A stretch of 64,000 bases of DNA from Pyropia yezoensis (lineage: Eukaryota > Rhodophyta > Bangiophyceae > Bangiales > Bangiaceae). Below are positions 40,111 to 51,599 of the stretch, piece after piece. The notes under the pieces were generated by a model, which ran no database searches, was not told where the DNA came from, and worked only from the letters and a program-made list of their open reading frames with translations. How positions within the stretch are numbered: position 1 is the first letter of the stretch; every line of letters begins with the position of its first letter. The stretch lies in assembly GCA_009829735.1 (NCBI GenBank), contig CM020618.1, forward strand, positions 40,787,030-40,851,029, given 5' to 3'. The position numbers and the translations under genes are program-made.

Positions 40111-42228
40111 ATGTCCAGTTCCGAGATCCAAGCTGGGCCCGTGGTTCCGGCGGCGAGTGTTGCGGAGGAGAACTCGGGTAGTCGCGCCCCTCTCCTGCCT
40201 CCGGTTCCTCGGGTGTCGATGTCGGCGCCGGTCGCCACGGCGGGGACGGATCGGGTTCCCCCGGCTTCTGTGATGCACCCGGTCGAGACCCCCCCGGTGG
40301 GTCTCCCGGAGATGCTTCTTGGGCAGGACCCTCTGGCGGCCCGGCGCTACTCCACGGTGGTCGGCAACGCCGGCGCGGCCCAGTGCCAGCAGGATTGCTT
40401 GGACCTCTGGCGCAAGGAACTCCAGCGCGGGGTCTTGACAGAGATGGATAAGGCTCGTCTTCACACGGCGGACCAGATGCGCCTGGCACAAGACCGCTCC
40501 CAGAGCTTCTCGAGTTCCTCCTGGGTTGCTCGTCTGGAGGATCTCCTCTTCGCGCTGGTGCTGGATCTGCCCTTGACCGAGCGTCGCGTGTCCGCGTCCG
40601 TTCTCCGGTGGCCGGAGGAGGAAGGGTACGTCCACCGGGCGCTCAAGGTCTGGGACGAGGCGCTCAAGGGGTCGGGGAGCCTGAACTGCGACCCCCGTCC
40701 GAGCATGGTCGCTCTGGAGCCGCCTTTCCTGACCCGGAAGTACTCCAAGTTGTCACCGGCACGGGAGCAAGGCGAGCGACGCGGCCGTCAGCGTGACTTC
40801 CTCGTGAGCTGCAACCATCAGGAGTTCTGGAAGCTGGATAAGGCTAACCGGGCGGCGTACTACCCCAAGGTCATCCCGCAGCAGCAGGAAGTCGAGATCC
40901 CGGTCGGGTTTGCTCCTTCCAGCATCCCCTTCACCTGGTACTTCTTGGACGCCTTGACTCAGGCGTCGATCAAGGGCTTCTTCCACTCGATCCCGTACAT
41001 GATGTACACGTCCGAGATGACAGTCTTGGCGGCCAACCACTGGCTTCACGAGGTCTTGGTGTCCAACCGGCTTTGGTTTCTCCCTGACCTCCTGATGGTC
41101 TGGATTGTCGACAAGTTGACCGTCGACTTCCTGTGCAGCCAGGACGAAGAGTACAAGGGGCTCTTCCAGGCGATGATTGACTTCCGGCGTCTGGTGCCGG
41201 TGCATGACCGGAACTTCTTGAACGCGATTGCCGACCAGAACCGCCCGCGTCGGAATGGCTTCGGTTGGGCGCAGGTGGTCTACCAGTCTTCTCCGGCCAA
41301 GGTGCAGCTGGCGACGCCGCTTCCGGCGTGGCCGCAGCTAGGTAGCTTTCCTGCCCCGGCCGCCCTTGATCTTCTGCCTGTTGGGCCGCCGGTGCAGGAG
41401 TCGGGATGGGCCGCGGCGGTCGGTCAGGCGTCTGCGGCGGCTCCGCTTCCTCCTGTTGCACCTGTCGCCCCGGTGGCCTCGCCTGAACCGTCGCCGGCGC
41501 GTTCACGCCCTGTTCCGGCTGTGCCGGTACTTCAAGCTCCTCCGGCACCGCGCCTGTCTGCGGCGAGTCTGGGGGTGACCGTGCGGTCGCCTACCACTCC
41601 GGCCGCTCCGCCTCGGACGCCTTCTTCCAACGCCGGCGGCGCTGTGCCTCCGCTGGAGTTGGGTACTCCGGTTTCGGGGGCCGTTGTGGACCGTCCGGTG
41701 GTGTCATCCTCGGGGCGGTTCGAGATTCCGGCGCCGACTCTGCGCCTTACCCGCTTCCGGGTGCCTGACTGGTACCTGATCCAAGGTGGTCCGACATGCG
41801 ACCAGTACGACGTCGGTATGATTGAAGACCAGCTGGGTCGTCTTCCGGTGCAGGTTGAAGGCGTTGGGTCCTCCCTGGTGCTGGGTACTTACGCCAGCGT
41901 CTTGAACAACGTGGTTGACCGGGTGTTTGCTTGCGCGGACAGCGGCCAGATGTCGAACAGCCCGGTGGTTGGCGAACTTCTGGCGACCTTGACGCGGCAT
42001 GGCTTGGCCCAGCAGTGGTCAGAAACCTTCACTGGCTTCCAGGGGCGCCGACGGGCATATCTGGATGAGCGGGAGCCCCCGGCAACTACCGGTACTACTC
42101 CGATGGCGTCATACCGGGATGCACCGCGTCCACCGCACTACGTCATCCCGTCTTCCTCCGGTTCCCGTCGTGCCGCGGAGGCAGCGCTGGAGGACACTCC
42201 CGCGGCTCAGCGTCCGCGCCGGGAGTAG
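40111..42228 (+). CDS. Antisense ORF of LTR family B, function unknown
   Basis: 705 aa from the ATG at 40111 (frame open from 39919), running against gag and pol, starting 184 bp inside the 3' LTR and ending 145 bp from the chromodomain frame. It has a colinear relation to the family A antisense ORF: FLVSCNHQEF matches YLVTSAQLEF, AAYYPK...QQEVEIPVGF matches EQYYPK...PQVEVPYGF, LAANHWLHEV matches LATQWLLEV, and a following helical segment of similar length. The C-terminal third differs: Pro/Ala-rich, then a second folded-looking part (VPDWYLIQGGP to GLAQQWSETF) and a short basic end, without family A's long Arg/Ser tail. No known domain recognised. Confidence 0.7.
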   Translation: MSSSEIQAGPVVPAASVAEENSGSRAPLLPPVPRVSMSAPVATAGTDRVPPASVMHPVETPPVGLPEMLLGQDPLAARRYSTVVGNAGAAQCQQDCLDLWRKELQRGVLTEMDKARLHTADQMRLAQDRSQSFSSSSWVARLEDLLFALVLDLPLTERRVSASVLRWPEEEGYVHRALKVWDEALKGSGSLNCDPRPSMVALEPPFLTRKYSKLSPAREQGERRGRQRDFLVSCNHQEFWKLDKANRAAYYPKVIPQQQEVEIPVGFAPSSIPFTWYFLDALTQASIKGFFHSIPYMMYTSEMTVLAANHWLHEVLVSNRLWFLPDLLMVWIVDKLTVDFLCSQDEEYKGLFQAMIDFRRLVPVHDRNFLNAIADQNRPRRNGFGWAQVVYQSSPAKVQLATPLPAWPQLGSFPAPAALDLLPVGPPVQESGWAAAVGQASAAAPLPPVAPVAPVASPEPSPARSRPVPAVPVLQAPPAPRLSAASLGVTVRSPTTPAAPPRTPSSNAGGAVPPLELGTPVSGAVVDRPVVSSSGRFEIPAPTLRLTRFRVPDWYLIQGGPTCDQYDVGMIEDQLGRLPVQVEGVGSSLVLGTYASVLNNVVDRVFACADSGQMSNSPVVGELLATLTRHGLAQQWSETFTGFQGRRRAYLDEREPPATTGTTPMASYRDAPRPPHYVIPSSSGSRRAAEAALEDTPAAQRPRRE

Positions 42229-42373
42229 TAGTTGGAGGCAAGGAGGGTGAGGGTCTTGGGAGAAGCGAGGAGGGAAGAGGCGGAGAGAAGGGTTGCCCGA
42301 GCGGGTGCTTGTTTTCCTTGATTGTTCCATGCTTGTATTGCGTGTTCTCCTTGATATACCCGTTCCCTTCTTC

Positions 42374-44542
42374 TCAATCCTCTTGTTCCGCATCCGTTGC
42401 GGATGAACTCGGCTCGTCCCGAGGGTCTTGGTTGGCCCCATCCTCTTGGTCCTCCTCCGAGTCCGACTCCAGAATCTTGCCGGCTCTGGCCACTGGAGTG
42501 CCCTCTATCCCGTTCCGTCGCGTGTAGGCACAGACATCCGCGATGGGTAGCCGGTTTGAGGGTTCCCAGGTATCATCTGCCGGGTTAAAACCGAACCAGC
42601 GTACTCGCAGGTACAGGCGTCCGTCTCTCCAGGCATGGTCCACAAACTTGACGTAGACATATTCCCGACCTTCTTCTTAAGATAGCCAGGGTACTGCGGC
42701 CCGCTTGCGCCGGGTCAAGTCCCGTTGGCTTGGCGGTGGAGCTCGGGTGACATGGTCGCTGCTCACGCGGTACGGGGAGCCATCCACGTCTAGAAGAAAG
42801 GTCCAACCGTCCGTATTCAGGATCTCATAAGGTCCATCCGTCTTCGAGTCCAGCTTCCCCCGGGTCTTGCTATGGTTGTCCACAAAAACCCAGTCGCCAC
42901 CACCCAGTTCCTTGTTCTTTTCCCGAACGCCCTTGTCATAGCCCCGCTTGTATCGCTCCTGGGTCTTCGAGATTGACTCCTTGACTCTTGGGAGCAGGAG
43001 CTTCAGTTGTTCCAGGAACTCATCCTTTGCCTTGGGACCTGACTTCAGTGCAGGCTGGAGACCATCTGGTATTCTTTCCAGGGAGAAGTTGGTCAGCCGC
43101 CTTGGGGTGACAAAGTCGAGTGGAGCGACTCCCGTTGTCCGGTGAACTCGGGAGTTGTAGGCTAGAGTGAGGACAGCCAGGAGCTCGTCCCAGTCTTCTT
43201 GGTGCTCCTCCACGTAGTGCCGTAGCATGTCTACTAGGGTCCGGTTGAATCGTTCCACCTGGCCGTTCGTTTTAGGGTGGTACGTCGTAGTGTACAAGTT
43301 CTTGATGCCCATCAGGTCACAGACTCCTTGGAAGAACAGGGATGCAAACTGGGGACCGTTGTCGGTTAAGACGGAGTCTGGAGGGCCGTAGGCAGCTATC
43401 CAGTACTCGCAAAAGGCTGACGTGACATCCAGAGCCGTGATGGTCCTCAGCGGGATTGCTCGAGTGAACTTGGAGAACCGGTCACAAATGATGAGCAGGT
43501 ATATGTTGCCACTGGATGTTTCAGGTAGGGGCCCCAGGATGTCCATGCTTAAGCTTGCAAAGGGCTCCGCCGCAGGAATAGGCGTAGCTTAGAAGTCTTC
43601 TTCCTCTGGGACAACCGGTTCCTTGCACACGAAACACAAGCCTCCAGGTACTTATGGACGTCACTGGCCATGGTTTCCCAGTAATAGTGTCGTCTCATGG
43701 AAGCATACATCCGATTGATACCAGGATGTCCGGCCTGGGGAGACGAGTGCTCCAGGCGTAGGATGTCAGCTCGTAGGCCCCGGGGGTACGTAGACTTGAG
43801 TGGCCCCATCGAAGGGTGACACCCGTACCAGGAGTCCGTCCCTAGACTCGGAGAAGCGACTGTTCCGGTTCAGGTCCATTTGGTGGCGAAGCTCCAAGCA
43901 TTGAGGATCCGTCAGTTGTGCCTCCAGCATCCGGTGAATGGTCACCGGTTGATGAGCTTCAGGTGTCTCATACAGGGAGCGTGCCAGCCACGTCCGACAT
44001 TCGGGAGGATGAAGCAAGGTATTTCCTCCGGGATAGGACCGGTATCGGCTGCAGGAGTCTCCAGCTGGGACATGGTGTCAGCGCAGTGGTGCTCCCTCCC
44101 TGCTCTGGTGCACACCTTGTACTTGAACTCCGAAAGGCGTAGGCGCCACCGGGCGACCCTTCCTTGACTGCTGTCCATGCATAGCAGCCACCTTAGACTG
44201 GCCGTGATCCGTCCGGATGGGGAAGTCTTGTCCTTCAAGGTATGGCCGTAACAGGAAGCAAGCCCAGACGACTGCCAAGCACTCGCGCTCGGTCGTGGAA
44301 TAGTTCTTCTCAGCTGGAGTCAAGACGCGACTGTAGTAGCCTATCGGGAGAAAGTGCCATCAGGTTGCTGCTGGAGTAGTGAGCACCCCACCTGGACGCC
44401 ACAGGCATCCGTCTCCAGAACAAACTGGCCCTCCCGCTTGGGTAACGCCAGTACTGGAGTGGTGGTCAGGCGGTTCTTGAGCTCTTCGAGGGCCGCGGTC
44501 TGCTTCTCGTCGAACACCGGGAGTTGTGCGGGAAGCTTCTTG
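42374..44542 (-). pseudogene. pol: pol C-terminal region of element B, left assembled copy (fossil)
   Basis: Chromodomain (about 42.4-42.6 kb), integrase (about 42.9-43.8 kb) and part of RNase H, cut at the N gap. It is the same sequence as 47541-49710. Confidence 0.85.
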
Positions 44543-45042
44543 NNNNNNNNNNNNNNNNNNNNNNNNNNNNNNNNNNNNNNNNNNNNNNNNNNNNNNNNNN
44601 NNNNNNNNNNNNNNNNNNNNNNNNNNNNNNNNNNNNNNNNNNNNNNNNNNNNNNNNNNNNNNNNNNNNNNNNNNNNNNNNNNNNNNNNNNNNNNNNNNNN
44701 NNNNNNNNNNNNNNNNNNNNNNNNNNNNNNNNNNNNNNNNNNNNNNNNNNNNNNNNNNNNNNNNNNNNNNNNNNNNNNNNNNNNNNNNNNNNNNNNNNNN
44801 NNNNNNNNNNNNNNNNNNNNNNNNNNNNNNNNNNNNNNNNNNNNNNNNNNNNNNNNNNNNNNNNNNNNNNNNNNNNNNNNNNNNNNNNNNNNNNNNNNNN
44901 NNNNNNNNNNNNNNNNNNNNNNNNNNNNNNNNNNNNNNNNNNNNNNNNNNNNNNNNNNNNNNNNNNNNNNNNNNNNNNNNNNNNNNNNNNNNNNNNNNNN
45001 NNNNNNNNNNNNNNNNNNNNNNNNNNNNNNNNNNNNNNNNNN
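44543..45042. other. Assembly gap, exactly 500 N
   Basis: Unknown bases of a fixed length, i.e. a scaffolding placeholder. The left flank (ending 44542) equals the sequence ending at 49710, and the right flank (from 45043) equals the sequence from 39878, so the contigs overlap by about 4.67 kb. Confidence 0.97.
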
Positions 45043-47395
45043 TCTGGTTGTAGTCCCGGGTCGGCGCCAAGTCGGGGCCAGGGATGCTACATAGCTCCCT
45101 CCCTAGTCCGGCACGTCCTCGGGCCGAACCAGGTGCCACCGTGCACAGCCTCGAGCACATCCACACCGGTGCCGAGGTCGAGCGTCTTCACCCTGGTCAC
45201 GATCACCTGCTCCGGTTCTCTGCCCCCCTTCTCTCCTTCACCTTGGCCCTCTCGTTCCCCCGGAGTCTGGACGTCATGTCCAGTTCCGAGATCCAAGCTG
45301 GGCCCGTGGTTCCGGCGGCGAGTGTTGCGGAGGAGAACTCGGGTAGTCGCGCCCCTCTCCTGCCTCCGGTTCCTCGGGTGTCGATGTCGGCGCCGGTCGC
45401 CACGGCGGGGACGGATCGGGTTCCCCCGGCTTCTGTGATGCACCCGGTCGAGACCCCCCCGGTGGGTCTCCCGGAGATGCTTCTTGGGCAGGACCCTCTG
45501 GCGGCCCGGCGCTACTCCACGGTGGTCGGCAACGCCGGGCGCGGCCCAGTGCCAGCAGGATTGCTTGGACCTCTGGCGCAAGGAACTCCAGCGCGGGGTC
45601 TTGACAGAGATGGATAAGGCTCGTCTTCACACGGCGGACCAGATGCGCCTGGCACAAGACCGCTCCCAGAGCTTCTCGAGTTCCTCCTGGGTTGCTCGTC
45701 TGGAGGATCTCCTCTTCGCGCTGGTGCTGGATCTGCCCTTGACCGAGCGTCGCGTGTCCGCGTCCGTTCTCCGGTGGCCGGAGGAGGAAGGGTACGTCCA
45801 CCGGGCGCTCAAGGTCTGGGACGAGGCGCTCAAGGGGTCGGGGAGCCTGAACTGCGACCCCCGTCCGAGCATGGTCGCTCTGGAGCCGCCTTTCCTGACC
45901 CGGAAGTACTCCAAGTTGTCACCGGCACGGGAGCAAGGGCGAGCGACGCGGCCGTCAGCGTGACTTCCTCGTGAGCTGCAACCATCAGGAGTTCTGGAAG
46001 CTGGATAAGGCTAACCGGGCGGCGTACTACCCCAAGGTCATCCCGCAGCAGCAGGAAGTCGAGATCCCGGTCGGGTTTGCTCCTTCCAGCATCCCCTTCA
46101 CCTGGTACTTCTTGGACGCCTTGACTCAGGCGTCGATCAAGGGCTTCTTCCACTCGATCCCGTACATGATGTACACGTCCGAGATGACAGTCTTGGCGGC
46201 CAACCACTGGCTTCACGAGGTCTTGGTGTCCAACCGGCTTTGGTTTCTCCCTGACCTCCTGATGGTCTGGATTGTCGACAAGTTGACCGTCGACTTCCTG
46301 TGCAGCCAGGACGAAGAGTACAAGGGGCTCTTCCAGGCGATGATTGACTTCCGGCGTCTGGTGCCGGTGCATGACCGGAACTTCTTGAACGCGATTGCCG
46401 ACCAGAACCGCCCGCGTCGGAATGGCTTCGGTTGGGCGCAGGTGGTCTACCAGTCTTCTCCGGCCAAGGTGCAGCTGGCGACGCCGCTTCCGGCGTGGCC
46501 GCAGCTAGGTAGCTTTCCTGCCCCGGCCGCCCTTGATCTTCTGCCTGTTGGGCCGCCGGTGCAGGAGTCGGGATGGGCCGCGGCGGTCGGTCAGGCGTCT
46601 GCGGCGGCTCCGCTTCCTCCTGTTGCACCTGTCGCCCCGGTGGCCTCGCCTGAACCGTCGCCGGCGCGTTCACGCCCTGTTCCGGCTGTGCCGGTACTTC
46701 AAGCTCCTCCGGCACCGCGCCTGTCTGCGGCGAGTCTGGGGGTGACCGTGCGGTCGCCTACCACTCCGGCCGCTCCGCCTCGGACGCCTTCTTCCAACGC
46801 CGGCGGCGCTGTGCCTCCGCTGGAGTTGGGTACTCCGGTTTCGGGGGCCGTTGTGGACCGTCCGGTGGTGTCATCCTCGGGGCGGTTCGAGATTCCGGCG
46901 CCGACTCTGCGCCTTACCCGCTTCCGGGTGCCTGACTGGTACCTGATCCAAGGTGGTCCGACATGCGACCAGTACGACGTCGGTATGATTGAAGACCAGC
47001 TGGGTCGTCTTCCGGTGCAGGTTGAAGGCGTTGGGTCCTCCCTGGTGCTGGGTACTTACGCCAGCGTCTTGAACAACGTGGTTGACCGGGTGTTTGCTTG
47101 CGCGGACAGCGGCCAGATGTCGAACAGCCCGGTGGTTGGCGAACTTCTGGCGACCTTGACGCGGCATGGCTTGGCCCAGCAGTGGTCAGAAACCTTCACT
47201 GGCTTCCAGGGGCGCCGACGGGCATATCTGGATGAGCGGGAGCCCCCGGCAACTACCGGTACTACTCCGATGGCGTCATACCGGGATGCACCGCGTCCAC
47301 CGCACTACGTCATCCCGTCTTCCTCCGGTTCCCGTCGTGCCGCGGAGGCAGCGCTGGAGGACACTCCCGCGGCTCAGCGTCCGCGCCGGGAGTAG
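45043..47395 (+). other. Second assembled copy of LTR end and antisense ORF of element B
   Basis: 45043-45091 repeats the inner end of the LTR and the rest repeats the antisense ORF region of 39.9-42.2 kb. The two copies are nearly identical and differ mainly by a few single-base length differences in homopolymer runs, as expected from two error-prone contig ends. It should not be counted as a second element. Confidence 0.85.
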
Positions 47396-47540
47396 TAGTT
47401 GGAGGCAAGGAGGGTGAGGGTCTTGGGAGAAGCGAGGAGGGAAGAGGCGGAGAGAAGGGTTGCCCGAGCGGGTGCTTGTTTTCCTTGATTGTTCCATGCT
47501 TGTATTGCGTGTTCTCCTTGATATACCCGTTCCCTTCTTC

Positions 47541-50500
47541 TCAATCCTCTTGTTCCGCATCCGTTGCGGATGAACTCGGCTCGTCCCGAGGGTCTTGGTT
47601 GGCCCCATCCTCTTGGTCCTCCTCCGAGTCCGACTCCAGAATCTTGCCGGCTCTGGCCACTGGAGTGCCCTCTATCCCGTTCCGTCGCGTGTAGGCACAG
47701 ACATCCGCGATGGGTAGCCGGTTTGAGGGTTCCCAGGTATCATCTGCCGGGTTAAAACCGAACCAGCGTACTCGCAGGTACAGGCGTCCGTCTCTCCAGG
47801 CATGGTCCACAAACTTGACGTAGACATATTCCCGACCTTCTTCTTAAGATAGCCAGGGTACTGCGGCCCGCTTGCGCCGGGTCAAGTCCCGTTGGCTTGG
47901 CGGTGGAGCTCGGGTGACATGGTCGCTGCTCACGCGGTACGGGGAGCCATCCACGTCTAGAAGAAAGGTCCAACCGTCCGTATTCAGGATCTCATAAGGT
48001 CCATCCGTCTTCGAGTCCAGCTTCCCCCGGGTCTTGCTATGGTTGTCCACAAAAACCCAGTCGCCACCACCCAGTTCCTTGTTCTTTTCCCGAACGCCCT
48101 TGTCATAGCCCCGCTTGTATCGCTCCTGGGTCTTCGAGATTGACTCCTTGACTCTTGGGAGCAGGAGCTTCAGTTGTTCCAGGAACTCATCCTTTGCCTT
48201 GGGACCTGACTTCAGTGCAGGCTGGAGACCATCTGGTATTCTTTCCAGGGAGAAGTTGGTCAGCCGCCTTGGGGTGACAAAGTCGAGTGGAGCGACTCCC
48301 GTTGTCCGGTGAACTCGGGAGTTGTAGGCTAGAGTGAGGACAGCCAGGAGCTCGTCCCAGTCTTCTTGGTGCTCCTCCACGTAGTGCCGTAGCATGTCTA
48401 CTAGGGTCCGGTTGAATCGTTCCACCTGGCCGTTCGTTTTAGGGTGGTACGTCGTAGTGTACAAGTTCTTGATGCCCATCAGGTCACAGACTCCTTGGAA
48501 GAACAGGGATGCAAACTGGGGACCGTTGTCGGTTAAGACGGAGTCTGGAGGGCCGTAGGCAGCTATCCAGTACTCGCAAAAGGCTGACGTGACATCCAGA
48601 GCCGTGATGGTCCTCAGCGGGATTGCTCGAGTGAACTTGGAGAACCGGTCACAAATGATGAGCAGGTATATGTTGCCACTGGATGTTTCAGGTAGGGGCC
48701 CCAGGATGTCCATGCTTAAGCTTGCAAAGGGCTCCGCCGCAGGGAATAGGCGTAGCTTAGAAGTCTTCTTCCTCTGGGACAACCGGTTCCTTGCACACGA
48801 AACACAAGCCTCCAGGTACTTATGGACGTCACTGGCCATGGTTTCCCAGTAATAGTGTCGTCTCATGGAAGCATACATCCGATTGATACCAGGATGTCCG
48901 GCCTGGGGAGACGAGTGCTCCAGGCGTAGGATGTCAGCTCGTAGGCCCCGGGGTACGTAGACTTGAGTGGCCCCATCGAAGGGTGACACCCGTACCAGGA
49001 GTCCGTCCCTAGACTCGGAGAAGCGACTGTTCCGGTTCAGGTCCATTTGGTGGCGAAGCTCCAAGCATTGAGGATCCGTCAGTTGTGCCTCCAGCATCCG
49101 GTGAATGGTCACCGGTTGATGAGCTTCAGGTGTCTCATACAGGGGAGCGTGCCAGCCACGTCCGACATTCGGGAGGATGAAGCAAGGTATTTCCTCCGGG
49201 ATAGGACCGGTATCGGCTGCAGGAGTCTCCAGCTGGGACATGGTGTCAGCGCAGTGGTGCTCCCTCCCTGCTCTGGTGCACACCTTGTACTTGAACTCCG
49301 AAAGGCGTAGGCGCCACCGGGCGACCCTTCCTTGACTGCTGTCCATGCATAGCAGCCACCTTAGACTGGCGTGATCCGTCCGGATGGGGAAGTCTTGTCC
49401 TTCAAGGTATGGCCGTAACAGGAAGCAAGCCCAGACGACTGCCAAGCACTCGCGCTCGGTCGTGGAATAGTTCTTCTCAGCTGGAGTCAAGACGCGACTG
49501 TAGTAGCCTATCGGGAGAAAGTGCCCATCAGGTTGCTGCTGGAGTAGTGAGCACCCCACCTGGACGCCACAGGCATCCGTCTCCAGAACAAACTGGCCCT
49601 CCCGCTTGGGTAACGCCAGTACTGGAGTGGTGGTCAGGCGGTTCTTGAGCTCTTCGAGGGCCGCGGTCTGCTTCTCGTCGAACACCGGGAGTTGTGCGGG
49701 AAGCTTCTTGCTGGTCAGCTTGGTCAGTGGCCGGGCAATCAGAGCATAGTCCCGTACGAACCGGCGATAGACGTTGCACATACCGAGGAAGCTCTTGAGT
49801 TCCGTCTGGGTTTTGGGTTGCCGTGCATGCCGGAGGGCCTTGATGTTCTTCTCATTGACTCGGAGCTCCCCCGGACTCAGCACATGCCCCAGATACTCCA
49901 CCTCAGTCTCAAACAAGTGGCACTTCTCGGCCTTGAGGGTAACTCTAGCCTTGGACAGGAGGGCCAGGACCTCCCGAAGGTGCTCCAGGTGTTCCGCTGG
50001 GGTCTTAGAGAAAACGATAATGTCGTCCAGGTAGACCAAACATGTTCTCCACCTTAGCCCGGACAGGATGATGTCGATGGCTCTTTGGAAGGTCGCCGGA
50101 GCATTGGTGAGACCAAAAGGAAGACGCTTGCACCGGAATAGTCCCAGGTGGCACGTGAAGGTGGTCTTGTCCTTGTCCTCGTCAGCCAGAGGGATCTGCC
50201 AGTAACCGGCATTGCAATCCAGCGTCGAGAAGAGGGTGGCATCACCAAGAAAGTCGAGGCAATCATCCATCCGGGGTATCGGGTATACGTCCTTGACTGT
50301 CATCTCGTTCAGGCGCCGGTAGTCAACGCAGAAACGGAAGTGACCGCCGGTTTTCGGGACGACTACCACCGGGAAAGCCCACTCGCCATCAGACGGCTCG
50401 ATAACATCCATCTTGAGCATCTTGTTAACCTGCTTCTCAATCTCATCCCGGCGATGAGGTCCGGCCCGATATGGTTGCATGTGTACTGGCTTAGCTTCCG

Positions 50501-51500
50501 GCTTGAGTTGAATCCGGTGTAGAGTGGCGTCCATCTTGCCCAGCTCTCCCGACCACAGGTGCCGATATTCCTGGAGAAGCTTCTCCAGTGCCTCCTTCAA
50601 GTCGGGAGGGACATTTTCTTGCTTGACCTTCGGCATCCCGGGTGGTGCTTGTTCGGGTTTCGGAGTAGCGCTGCCAGCCTGCTCTTGCTTCGGAGGTACG
50701 TCTAAGGCCGTCAAGTTGGATGCCAGTTCTTGTTGCAGGTTCAGGAGGTCTTCCTTGCTCATAGCACGGGCGGATCCCCGGTAAGGCTCTGCTGTACCAA
50801 CTCGGGTGCCCTTGGCGAGGGTTATTGGCTTCCGGCTCACGTTGACGATTAGCACCGAGAACGGGGTGTGCCTTTCTACCTTCTTGTGATGTCCGTGGGC
50901 CAAGTATAACCGGTGTTTCGCCAGAAATTCCTTACGTCCGTAGATCAGGCATTGACCTGCAATCCGGGTCGTTACTTGAACCTTGGTCTCCGAGCGAGGA
51001 GGTAGGAGCACCGGTTTGAAGAGAGTCAAGGTAGAGGGTGGGATGCGTTCGCTCTTGCTCTTGGCTACACGAACCTTGGCGTCCAGATGTTCCAATACCG
51101 GTGACACAAACCCATGGTTGAACTGGACCTTCCCTTCTCCGGGTAGGATGCTCTTGACATGCTGCTTCTGGATGTCCAGCCTAGGATGAGGGGGACTGAT
51201 AGGGTCTTGACTACTAGAAAGGGAAAAAGCATTGGTTCATTGTTGACATAGATGGCGACAGGAAGACGGCCAAGCGGTCGTAGGGTTTGACCCGAAGCGT
51301 CGACGATATGGGTCCGGGTAGGCGCTCTCCAGGCATGTCGACGCCAGCCCGGAGGTAGCAGGTTCTCAGTGATGACGCTTGGTCCGGCTCCCGTGTCAAC
51401 CACCGGCGTAACAGCTTGGGGGAGACTATCCCCCACACGCATACGAGCATTAATCTTGAGGTTTTCTTTACGCAGGACGAGCAATGTCCCCTTGAACAAA
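47541..51500 (-). pseudogene. pol: pol region of element B (fossil, a few breaks)
   Basis: Protease (DTGAG, about 51.4 kb), reverse transcriptase (YLDD, about 50.0 kb), RNase H (about 49.4-49.6 kb), integrase with HHCC and DDE core (about 48.2-48.9 kb), and a C-terminal chromodomain (about 47.6-47.8 kb, VRWFGFNPADDTWE). The largest open stretch is 1087 codons. It shares the domain order of A1 pol but is clearly divergent, hence a separate family. Confidence 0.9.
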
Positions 51501-51599
51501 CAGGGTGTCCAGGCGGCTACCGGTTGAGCGGGTAACTGCCGTCCTTTCTCCCGGCACGCAAGGGGAGAACAGGTAGAAGTACCCTGCCGTCGGAGATTC

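Noticed and set aside
45043-47395. A second, independent family B element or a true tandem duplication
   Set aside because: Repeat borders coincide with the 500-N gap and the outer LTRs share one target duplication, so unmerged contig ends explain it better.
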